Below are positions 1-5,609 of a DNA stretch of 7,113 nucleotides, piece after piece. The DNA is from Chloroflexota bacterium (GTDB taxonomy: Bacteria > Chloroflexota > Dehalococcoidia > Bin125): positions 1-7,113 of the forward strand of contig JAPUIR010000274.1 in NCBI GenBank assembly GCA_027296805.1, in the 5' to 3' direction. The translations under genes were made by a program, and so were the position numbers. Numbering within the stretch: position 1 is the stretch's first letter; every line of letters begins with the position of its first letter. The notes beneath the pieces were generated by a model. It was not told the DNA's origin and did not search any database. It saw only the letters and a program-made list of their open reading frames with translations.

Positions 1-1
1 A

Positions 2-736
2 CGTTCGATCGACGCGATTCTCGCCAGTGACGTCGAGATCGTGGAGCTCACCGCCACGTCGGCCTCCGTACAGGTCACGACGCGCATCCCGGTCGTCTGT
101 TCGGTGGTCTTCGGTGTGGACCAGACTTACGGCAACCAGAGCACCGATCTGGACATGGCGGGCCGCGCTCACTCCGAACACCACGCGCCCCTGCGCGGGC
201 TGGAGCCCGACACGATCTACCACTACCGGCTGCAGGGCACGGGCTCCGATGGCACGTTTTTCGCGTCGGAAGACCTGACGTTCCGCACGCCGCCCGCGGA
301 AGAGGACGACGACGATTTGGGCGACAACCTGGCGACGCTGGCGGCTGGCGCGCAAGTAATCGACTCGAGCTCTACGTTCGGCTCCGGCGCGACGTGGGGG
401 CCACAGAACGCGATCGACGACGATCCTCGTACCGAGTGGTCGAGCGCCACAGACGGCAACGCCGCCTTCATCGAGATCGAGCTGGCAAGCACGACGGCGA
501 TCCGCGCGGTGGGGCTGTGGACGCGAACGATGGGCTCAACGGCACAGATCATCGAGTTCCGGGTGGTCACGGAGGACGGTGTCGTTCTGGGGCCATTCAC
601 GCTGCCGGACGCGAACCAGCTCTACCGCTTCGAGGTGGAGGCCCGGGCGCGCGTCGTCCGATTCGAGGTGGTGGATTCATCGGGTGGCAACACGGGGGCG
701 GTGGAGGTCGCGGTGTTCGGGGAGGCTGTCGAGTAG
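2..736 (+). CDS. C-terminal part of a probable extracellular FN3-like / F5/8 type C (discoidin-like) protein; 5' end outside window
   Basis: The frame is open from the first complete codon at position 2 to TAG at 734-736 (244 visible residues), so the true start lies upstream; an internal GTG at 41 has no convincing ribosome binding site. Visible residues about 10-97 look like a fibronectin-III-type beta sandwich, with the typical strand pattern LEPDTIYHYRLQ followed by an F.T end. An acidic linker (EEDDDDLGD, about 100-108) leads to a second domain, about 109-243, with the F5/8 type C/discoidin pattern: 'A.WGPQNAIDDDPRTEWSS', then IEIEL, a central LW strand and a closing VAVFGE strand. Such domains usually bind carbohydrate or surfaces in secreted or cell-wall proteins. 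No signal peptide, anchor or catalytic domain is visible because the N-terminus is missing. The domain classes are fairly secure; the function of the whole protein is unknown. Confidence 0.8.
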   Translation, partial: RSIDAILASDVEIVELTATSASVQVTTRIPVVCSVVFGVDQTYGNQSTDLDMAGRAHSEHHAPLRGLEPDTIYHYRLQGTGSDGTFFASEDLTFRTPPAEEDDDDLGDNLATLAAGAQVIDSSSTFGSGATWGPQNAIDDDPRTEWSSATDGNAAFIEIELASTTAIRAVGLWTRTMGSTAQIIEFRVVTEDGVVLGPFTLPDANQLYRFEVEARARVVRFEVVDSSGGNTGAVEVAVFGEAVE

Positions 737-778
737 GTCCCTGACGTTCGCACTATTCCTTGGCGAAGGAGCGGAGCG

Positions 779-803
779 GCGTCACGGGCTCGGATCGTGA
801 CGC
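779..803 (+). terminator. Hairpin after the discoidin-like gene, possible terminator
   Basis: GCGTCACG (779-786) pairs perfectly with CGTGACGC (796-803) around a 9-base loop, 43 bases after the stop codon at 736. No U-tract follows, so it may be a weak or factor-assisted terminator, or simply a structured 5' leader of the next gene. Confidence 0.4.
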
Positions 804-855
804 GTCTAACTGTTGCTCGCTGCCGCAGGGGCGCCTGTGTTCAAGGACGGACGCG

Positions 856-1110
856 ATGGACCACGTCGTCATCAGCTTCATACGTTGCCACGCTTGGGCG
901 TTGGAACGCCTGTCGCGAGACGAGAACGGGCTGACGATGCTCGCTTACGCCTTGGGCGCCGCGGTAATCGTCGTGCCGCTGGCCGTCGCGATCACCCTGT
1001 TCGGCGTGGACGCCGTGAATGGAGCGGGTGCCACGGTCGATGGGGCGATCCATTCGGTCGGCCAAGCGTGCAGCACCGTCGCTTCCGATCCGAATCCGTT
1101 CTGCTCGTAG
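856..1110 (+). CDS. Short Flp-type (type IVb) pilin-like protein, 84 aa
   Basis: I chose ATG 856 over the longer frame from 760 because AAGGA at 843-847 lies 8 bases upstream and the upstream residues look like non-coding translation. The protein has a charged N-terminal segment (1-24) ending RDENG, then one hydrophobic helix of about 24 residues (26-50), then a short polar tail with Cys72 and Cys83. Layout and length match Flp pilins of Tad pili: a short leader, prepilin cleavage after Gly25 by a TadV/PilD-type peptidase, and a hydrophobic polymerisation helix. Tyr31 sits at mature position 6, as in Flp pilins, but the usual Glu at mature position 5 is Ala30. The two C-terminal cysteines could form a disulfide. 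No tad assembly genes are in the window. It could instead be a generic single-pass membrane peptide. Confidence 0.7.
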   Translation: MDHVVISFIRCHAWALERLSRDENGLTMLAYALGAAVIVVPLAVAITLFGVDAVNGAGATVDGAIHSVGQACSTVASDPNPFCS

Positions 1111-1289
1111 CACCGGCCTAGCCCTGCAGCGCTAAACCCCGGTCGTCGAAGCTGGCGGCTCGACCCGATTCACATCTCGTGCGCAGCCCGGCCCGCCTCG
1201 TAGGTCCGCGAGGGACGGCGCTGTCGGCCGTATACTCCCGTACGAAAACTGCAGGACGTAGGCCGATCGAGCCGAGAAGGGACAGGACC
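1111..1289. other. 179-base intergenic region before the LLM oxidoreductase
   Basis: It separates the pilin-like gene from the flavin oxidoreductase gene. I see no RNA gene or strong terminator. It contains a -10-like TATACT at 1231-1236 (listed separately) and the GAGAAGGG ribosome binding site (1274-1281). The oxidoreductase frame is also open from 1179, but the residues before 1290 do not resemble the family. Confidence 0.5.
1231..1236 (+). promoter_or_regulatory. Possible -10 element for the LLM oxidoreductase gene
   Basis: TATACT differs from the sigma-70 -10 consensus at one position and lies 53 bases before the ATG at 1290. There is no recognisable -35 hexamer at 16-18 bases upstream and no TG extension, so this is only a candidate. 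Confidence 0.3.
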
Positions 1290-2357
1290 ATGACGGTTGA
1301 GTTCTGGACGATGGGCGGAGGCCAACCAACCAGCAGCGATCCGGCCGTGTTCAGCGGCGTGCGCCAGGCAGTGCGCGCTGAGGAACTGGGCTACGACGGC
1401 ATCGTGTTCGTGGACTCACAGAATCTCGTGGCCGACTGCTACGTCGCCATGGCCCTGGCCGCCCACGCCACCACCAGCCTCAAGCTGGGCACCGGTGTTA
1501 CCAACTCGTACACGCGCCATCCAAGCATCACGGCCTCAGCGATCGCCACAGTGCAGGCGGAAAGCGGGGGTCGTGCCTACATGGGCATCGGCAGGGGGGA
1601 CTCGGCGCTGGCCCACCTCGGCTTGGCGCCGCACGCGGTGGCGCCGTTCGAGACATACCTGGAACAGCTGCAGACCTATCTGCGCGGGGAGGAGGTGGCG
1701 TTCGAGGGGAGCGATGTCGACGCGTTGGGGCTGGCCGACACTCCGACGGCCAGCCGCATCAACTGGATCGCGTCGATCCAGCCCAAAGTGCCAGTCGATG
1801 TCGCCGCTACCGGCCCGCGCGTCATCGCCGCGGCCGCCCGGCACGCCGATCGGGTGAGCCTCAACGTCGGCGCCGACGTCGAGCGCACGCGCTGGGGCAT
1901 GGACGTCGCGCGGACTGCCCGCGAGGAGGCGGGGCTTCCTCCCGAGATCCCCTTCGCCGCCTATCTCCCACTCGTCGTGCACGACGATCCGGAAGAGGCG
2001 ATGCGGATCGGCGCCGGTCAGGTGTCGCTGTTCGCGAGGTTCTCGAACATGTACGGAACGGTCGTTGGGCCCGCATCGGATGGCCAACGAGCAACCTTCG
2101 GCGCGATCCACGACGCCTACGACATGCACGGTCACGGCCGCCCCGGCAGCGCCCAGGCGGGCGTCATCTCGACTGAGTTCGAGCGAGGCTTTGGGATCTT
2201 CGGTCCGCCGGACTACTGCGTCGAGCGTCTCTCGCAGCTGAGCGAGCTGGGCGTCGACCGGTTCATCCTGCGTGGCTCGCCGCTTGATCCCGCCGACCCC
2301 GACTCGGCGTCCAGCGAGCGGTTCGTGCAGGAAGTCGTGCCGCAGCTGCAGAGTTAG
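1290..2357 (+). CDS. LLM-class (luciferase-like) flavin-dependent oxidoreductase, possibly F420-dependent
   Basis: The 355-residue protein belongs to the bacterial luciferase/methylene-tetrahydromethanopterin reductase-like TIM-barrel family. Visible marks are the early barrel strand YDGIVFVDS (35-43), the LKLGTGVTN strand (65-72) followed by TRHPSITASAIATVQ, MGIGRGDSALAHLG (98-111), the VDVAATGPRVIAAAARHADRVS segment (169-190) and a C-terminal GPPDYCVERLSQLSELGVDRFIL (305-327). In relatives these residues line an FMN or F420 pocket near the barrel top. It is probably a cytosolic monooxygenase or F420-linked reductase; the substrate cannot be read. ATG 1290 is chosen because it starts the conserved MTVEFWTMG strand and has GAGAAGGG (1274-1281) 8 bases upstream. 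It is a single transcription unit facing the convergent esterase gene. Confidence 0.92.
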   Translation: MTVEFWTMGGGQPTSSDPAVFSGVRQAVRAEELGYDGIVFVDSQNLVADCYVAMALAAHATTSLKLGTGVTNSYTRHPSITASAIATVQAESGGRAYMGIGRGDSALAHLGLAPHAVAPFETYLEQLQTYLRGEEVAFEGSDVDALGLADTPTASRINWIASIQPKVPVDVAATGPRVIAAAARHADRVSLNVGADVERTRWGMDVARTAREEAGLPPEIPFAAYLPLVVHDDPEEAMRIGAGQVSLFARFSNMYGTVVGPASDGQRATFGAIHDAYDMHGHGRPGSAQAGVISTEFERGFGIFGPPDYCVERLSQLSELGVDRFILRGSPLDPADPDSASSERFVQEVVPQLQS

Positions 2358-2364
2358 CGCTGAG

Positions 2365-2383
2365 CGCCCGATTCGGACGGGCG
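2365..2383 (+). terminator. Short GC hairpin just after the LLM oxidoreductase gene
   Basis: CGCCCG (2365-2370) pairs with CGGGCG (2378-2383) around a 7-base loop, 8 bases after the stop codon. There is no T-run. It may act with the longer hairpin at 2417-2438. Confidence 0.4.
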
Positions 2384-2416
2384 AGTCGCCCCCAAGGTGC
2401 CGTCCGCCTGTCGTGG

Positions 2417-2438
2417 CGACGCGGGGGCTCCCGCGTCG
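2417..2438. terminator. Likely bidirectional terminator hairpin between convergent genes
   Basis: CGACGCGGG (2417-2425) and CCCGCGTCG (2430-2438) form a perfect 9-bp stem with a 4-base loop. It lies in the 87-base gap between the plus-strand oxidoreductase stop (2357) and the minus-strand esterase stop (2445), where a shared terminator is expected. Neither side has a U-tract. Confidence 0.55.
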
Positions 2439-2444
2439 AGTCCC

Positions 2445-3356
2445 CTACGACGTCACCTTCATGTGGGCCTTCGCGAACTCCCCAATCCGATCGACGGCCT
2501 CTTGTCCCTCCGGGAATGCCTGGCAGAAGTGCTGGAAGACGTGGAACATCTCCGGCCAGATCTCCTCCGTCGCCTCCACCCCTGCGTCCCGGGCGTTCTG
2601 CACCACCCGGGTCGTGTCGGACAGCAGGACCTCCGCGTCGCCCACCTGCATCAGGAGCGGCGGCAAGCCCGACAGATCGGCGTAGAGCGGCGACGCCATG
2701 GGGTCTTTGGCATCGACGCCGTTGAGGTACTGCGAGGCCATGCCCTCCAGAGCCGCGTCCGTCACCAGCGGGTCTACCTCGCGACGCGTCTCCAGCGTTT
2801 CTCCCGTGCCCGCCAGGTCCGTCCAGGCCGACAATGGCATCGCTGCGTCGGGCATCGGCACCCCCGCGTCTCGCGCCGCCAGCATCGTCACAAGTGTCAG
2901 TCCGCCCCCCGCTGAATCTCCCGCGATGAAGGTGGACGACGCCTCCCCCGCGCCGTTGGGGCCGTTCTCGCGCAGGAAGCGGTAGGCCGCCAGCGCGTCC
3001 TCCACCGCCGCCGGGTACGGATGCTCCGGCGCCAGGCGATAGTCGACCGCCAACACCGCGCAACCCGAGGCGTGCGAAATCGCCGCCGAGAGGTGGCGGT
3101 GCGTGTTGAGGTTGCCGATCACATACCCACCCCCGTGGAGGTAGGCCAGCCGTGCATCCGGATTGGCCCCTGCGGCGACGATCCACTCGCAGGGCACGCC
3201 GTTGGCCTCCACGGGCGTCACCGTCGTGGCTTCCGGCAGCGGGAAGGCCATCGCCTCGTACGCAGCTCGCTGCTCTTCAACGGTCGCCGCGTTGAGGATC
3301 TCGCCCCCGGCCGAGCGAAACTGCTCCAATACCGCCGCGAATTCTGCTGATGCCAT
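2445..3356 (-). CDS. Alpha/beta hydrolase, hormone-sensitive-lipase (bacterial family IV) esterase
   Basis: The 303-residue protein hydrolyses carboxylic esters by family inference. The oxyanion-hole motif HGGG is at 74-77 (HGGGYVIG), DYRLAPEHPYPAA at 105-117, and the nucleophile elbow GDSAGGG starts at 146, giving Ser148. Glu242 (in VGDAEVLLSD) and His272 (in WPEMFHVFQ) complete the likely triad; the Ser-Glu spacing of 94 and Glu-His spacing of 30 match the Ser-Glu-His members of this family as I know them. The length is normal and no signal peptide is seen, so it is cytosolic. ATG 3356 has GAAGGGGA (3362-3369) 5 bases upstream. It lies 90 bases downstream of the SDR gene on the same strand and may have its own promoter or be the last gene of that operon. 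The natural substrate is unknown. Confidence 0.94.
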   Translation of the reverse strand: MASAEFAAVLEQFRSAGGEILNAATVEEQRAAYEAMAFPLPEATTVTPVEANGVPCEWIVAAGANPDARLAYLHGGGYVIGNLNTHRHLSAAISHASGCAVLAVDYRLAPEHPYPAAVEDALAAYRFLRENGPNGAGEASSTFIAGDSAGGGLTLVTMLAARDAGVPMPDAAMPLSAWTDLAGTGETLETRREVDPLVTDAALEGMASQYLNGVDAKDPMASPLYADLSGLPPLLMQVGDAEVLLSDTTRVVQNARDAGVEATEEIWPEMFHVFQHFCQAFPEGQEAVDRIGEFAKAHMKVTS

Positions 3357-3378
3357 GATGATCCCCTTCTCTGCGAAT

Positions 3379-3397
3379 GCGCGAGAGTCTTTCGCGC
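3379..3397 (-). other. Hairpin between SDR stop and esterase start
   Basis: GCGCGA (3379-3384) pairs with TCGCGC (3392-3397); the stem extends to 8 bp with one G-T pair, leaving a 3-base loop. It lies 22 bases upstream of the esterase ATG. It could be a weak terminator for the SDR operon or a structured leader; no U-tract follows on the minus strand. Confidence 0.35.
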
Positions 3398-3446
3398 GGC
3401 AGGCTAGACCACCCCGCCAGAATTGCGAACCCCAACCCAGGCAGAT

Positions 3447-4310
3447 TTAGCTCCCAGGCCTACTCGGCCGCTGCGGAATGATCGCCTGCCGCCCCAGCTG
3501 GGGCCACGCCGCGGGCGCGCTGGCCTGCTCCAGGCGATCGTCCAGCGGTAGATCCTCATTCCAGTGATACGCGATGATGCGCCGCCCGCTGAACTCCGCC
3601 GATTCCTCGCCCGCCAGCCAGAGCGCGGGCGCCTCCATGATCGAGGGCTGAATCATCGCCTCTCGTTCCATCCAGGTAGCGGTCATGCCCGTGTATGTCG
3701 CCCCACCCGGCACCAGCACGTTAGCCGTCACCCCGGTCCCTTCCAGCTCCTGCGAGAGGATCGCCACCAGCGCCTCGTGCCCGGCTTTCGAGGGCCCGTA
3801 GGGCGACCCTCCCCGCCGCCACATCGTGTCCATGCTCGTCGTCACGCCGACGATCCGACCCCAGCCCTGCTCCACCAGGTGTGGCACCACCGCCCGCATG
3901 ACGTAGAACGGCCCGCTGAGGTTCACCCCCACGACTCGCTGCCAGGCCGCCAGCGAGATCTCCCAAGCCCGATGACCGTCCTCGGCCGACGCCAGTCCCG
4001 CGTGGACCGGATTCGTGCCAGCGTTGTTGAAGACGATATCGAGCCCGCCCAGCTCCGCCAGCGTCCGCTCCACCGCTCGCTCTACCGCATCCGGATCGGT
4101 CACGTCCGCGATCAGCGGCAAGACGCTGGAGGGCTCGGACTCGGCCCGCACGTCAGCCGAGGCTTGCTCCAGCCCCGACTCGTTGATGTCCAACATCGCG
4201 ACCCGCGCCCCCTCCCGCGCGAGCGCCAGCGCGATGTGCCGCCCGAGGCCGATCGGCGTCCCAGCGCCTGTGACCAACGCCACCCTACCCGTCAATGATT
4301 TCGTCGCCAT
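3447..4310 (-). CDS. Short-chain dehydrogenase/reductase (classical SDR, probably NAD-preferring)
   Basis: The 287-residue protein is a Rossmann-fold oxidoreductase. The nucleotide-binding loop is TGAGTPIGLGR (14-24), two residues longer around the glycines than the common TGAGxGIGR form. Asp41 at the end of beta-2 (MLDIN) suggests NAD(H). NNAG is at 95-98, the active-site Asn is Asn130 (VGVNLSG), Ser159 (or Thr158) precedes the catalytic Tyr171-Lys175 pair (YGPSK), and PGG follows at 201-203. The C-terminus beyond about 245 (YHWNEDLPLDDR...) is a polar extension likely to shape the substrate site. The start ATG 4310 lies 6 bases after the stop of the Clp N-domain gene, with GGAG (4322-4325) 11 bases upstream inside that gene, so the two are probably translationally coupled. 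The substrate is unknown. Confidence 0.93.
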   Translation of the reverse strand: MATKSLTGRVALVTGAGTPIGLGRHIALALAREGARVAMLDINESGLEQASADVRAESEPSSVLPLIADVTDPDAVERAVERTLAELGGLDIVFNNAGTNPVHAGLASAEDGHRAWEISLAAWQRVVGVNLSGPFYVMRAVVPHLVEQGWGRIVGVTTSMDTMWRRGGSPYGPSKAGHEALVAILSQELEGTGVTANVLVPGGATYTGMTATWMEREAMIQPSIMEAPALWLAGEESAEFSGRRIIAYHWNEDLPLDDRLEQASAPAAWPQLGRQAIIPQRPSRPGS

Positions 4311-4316
4311 CAGTGC

Positions 4317-4778
4317 TTAGTCTCCACGCTTGACGTTCGCGAGCTCGACCTCGAGCTGTTCGACGCCGATGCCACGGCCTTGTAGCAACATGAAACCGAC
4401 GCCGTCGCCCAGACCAGCCATGCCGAGCAAGATGTGCTCTGTGCCGATGTCGTCATCCTTGCGCTGGCGCGAATCCTGCAGGGCAAGCTCAAGCGCCTTG
4501 CGCGCGCGGGGTGTCAATCCGCGTTCGACGGTCGCTGGTGAGTCGCCTGGCCCGATGAGAGCCCCCACAGCCCTGCGCGCGTCGAATTGGAGGTTGGACA
4601 AGATCCGGGACGCCGTGCACTCCCGATCCCGATCGAAGGCGAGCAGGAGATGCTCCTGGCCAATGTAGTTGTGCCCGCTCTTCACGCTCTCGTCTCGGGC
4701 GAGCGCCAGCGCACGGCGGGCATGTTGCGTGAACGGGATCTTCTCGAGGTCCCCAAGGTCGAGGTGCTCATCCGGCAT
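4317..4778 (-). CDS. Standalone Clp N-domain protein (double Clp repeat, no ATPase)
   Basis: The 153-residue protein carries the two Clp repeats that form the N domain of ClpA/ClpC chaperones. Repeat one is about 16-75 (FTQHARRALALARDES, then HNYIGQEHLLLAF at 36-48); repeat two is about 88-145 (LTPRARKALELALQDS, then DDIGTEHILLGM at 109-120). There is no Walker A or AAA+ module. In full-length ClpC this domain binds adaptors and substrates. A free copy could bind adaptors, compete with ClpC, or protect proteins, as proposed for other short Clp-N proteins; its role here is inference. ATG 4778 has a very strong GGAGGA (4784-4789) 5 bases upstream. It is the first gene of a probable two-gene unit with the SDR, behind an AT-rich leader. 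No degron-like ending is obvious. Confidence 0.9.
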   Translation of the reverse strand: MPDEHLDLGDLEKIPFTQHARRALALARDESVKSGHNYIGQEHLLLAFDRDRECTASRILSNLQFDARRAVGALIGPGDSPATVERGLTPRARKALELALQDSRQRKDDDIGTEHILLGMAGLGDGVGFMLLQGRGIGVEQLEVELANVKRGD

Positions 4779-4832
4779 GGCAGTCCTCCGATGGTATTTG
4801 AATGGGAAAATGAGCTCGTCGACCGTCGGCCC

Positions 4833-4852
4833 TTATATACATGACATGTCAA
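4833..4852 (-). promoter_or_regulatory. AT-rich patch with 10-bp palindrome upstream of the Clp N-domain gene; possible promoter/operator
   Basis: In a GC-rich background, 4833-4839 reads TATATAA on the minus strand and 4842-4851 is the perfect palindrome TGACATGTCA. A consensus -35 TTGACA is at 4852-4847, but no good -10 lies 16-18 bases after it; TATATAA is only 7 bases away. This looks like a regulator site next to a -10 rather than a standard promoter pair. It is 55-75 bases before the ATG at 4778. Confidence 0.35.
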
Positions 4853-4927
4853 ACATCGATCGGCGGGCCGGAAGTCCCCAGGACGCCGCCATCTCAGGCA
4901 GTGTGGGCCGGCATAGGATCTGTTCGT

Positions 4928-5104
4928 TCAGCCAAGACCCGCTTCGGCCATCGTCAGCAGCGCATGCGCGTCTTCGTTCTTGTCGTCGATAGAGAGAACG
5001 GTGCGGACGCATTCGATCACGACCCGCCAGTCGCGTTGGTCGGCCGCTTCTTCGGCCTGATCAAGGAGTCGGTCGATCCGTCGCTGAATGCGTTCACTGG
5101 GCAT
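4928..5104 (-). CDS. Tiny TPR-like protein (about 58 aa)
   Basis: The protein begins MPSERIQRRIDRLLDQAEEA and is almost entirely helical. Residues about 19-50 fit one tetratricopeptide-like helix pair: A..RDW at 21-26, V..VL.ID at 34-40, then N.DA..LL at 43-50. I know similar short modules from Chloroflexota, alone or inside larger signalling proteins, as 'RRIDrLLdeAeeA..rgDW' repeats, so this is probably a real gene that mediates a protein contact. The start is uncertain. ATG 5104 begins the conserved part but has no Shine-Dalgarno close by; GGAGG at 5126-5130 sits 3 bases before an in-frame TTG (5120-5122) and 12 before GTG (5111-5113). It follows the small unknown gene by 27-45 bases and is probably the last gene of the MDR operon. 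Confidence 0.7.
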   Translation of the reverse strand: MPSERIQRRIDRLLDQAEEAADQRDWRVVIECVRTVLSIDDKNEDAHALLTMAEAGLG

Positions 5105-5149
5105 GGTCGGCACAGGATACAACGGCCTCCGGCACCCTGCGATGGGAAA

Positions 5150-5581
5150 CTACGACCGGGCGTCGGACGTGCCGTCACGAGGTTCGAGACGTCCCTCGCG
5201 CGCCTCCGCCCACGAGACGCCCTCGCTCCCGTCGCGATTGCGCCAGGCGACCTGCACCCAGGTGCCCGCGGGCGTCTCCAAGCCTGGGAGCGGCGCATCG
5301 ACGAGTTCCAGAACGTAGCGGGTACGCGGGCCGAGATAGGGCACGTCGCCACGCCGGTGCTCGGTCATCCGCTCTGTGCGCAGCGAGAGCCTCACGCCAA
5401 CGTCAAACGCTGCGCCCGCGCCGCTGTTCCCGATCTCGATCGCGTGCTGATCCACGTCGGTGAAGCGCAGCGCGGCGAGATCCGCCGGTCCCCCGGCGAT
5501 CGGAGTCGTCGAGGGCCACGACCAGCGCACCCGGCGCGGCCAGGTTGTGAGCCAGCGTCGGATGCCACGCAGCGCGAACAC
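5150..5581 (-). CDS. Hypothetical small protein, 143 aa, possible beta-sandwich domain
   Basis: I do not recognise a named family. The start GTG 5581 is well supported: GGGAGGGG (5589-5596) lies 7 bases upstream. The first 25 residues are rich in Arg and Trp (RRWLTTWPRRVRWSW) without a hydrophobic span, so no signal peptide or membrane helix is evident. From about 36 to 125 the pattern is beta-rich: LRFTDVDQHAIEIGNSGAGAA.DV..RL.L, then VPYLGPRTRYVLELVD, then W.QVAWRNRDG. This resembles small Ig-like sandwiches with an 'IxNxGxGxAxDV' strand and a later 'DG' turn. It sits 28 bases after the MDR stop and is probably co-transcribed with it and with the TPR-like gene. Function unknown; the frame is preferred because the competing long frames lack any family pattern. 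Confidence 0.7.
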   Translation of the reverse strand: MFALRGIRRWLTTWPRRVRWSWPSTTPIAGGPADLAALRFTDVDQHAIEIGNSGAGAAFDVGVRLSLRTERMTEHRRGDVPYLGPRTRYVLELVDAPLPGLETPAGTWVQVAWRNRDGSEGVSWAEAREGRLEPRDGTSDARS

Positions 5582-5588
5582 CTCAAAG

Positions 5589-5596
5589 CCCCTCCC
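5589..5596 (-). promoter_or_regulatory. Strong ribosome binding site deciding the GTG start at 5581
   Basis: GGGAGGGG on the minus strand lies 7 bases before GTG 5581, just after the MDR stop codon. It is the main evidence for the start of the hypothetical gene. Confidence 0.6.
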
Positions 5597-5609
5597 GCAC
5601 CCTCTTCTG

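Noticed and set aside
760..855. Longer N-terminus for the pilin-like protein
   Set aside because: The extra 32 residues have no pilin-leader character and overlap the hairpin at 779-803; ATG 856 has the proper Shine-Dalgarno.
2263..3186. Minus-strand frame of 307 codons overlapping the esterase
   Set aside because: Low-complexity Gly/Arg translation; the overlapping frame has HGGG and GDSAG and a good ribosome binding site.
4824..4852. Standard sigma-70 promoter using TTGACA at 4852-4847
   Set aside because: No acceptable -10 hexamer at 16-18 bases; the TATATAA nearby is only 7 bases away.
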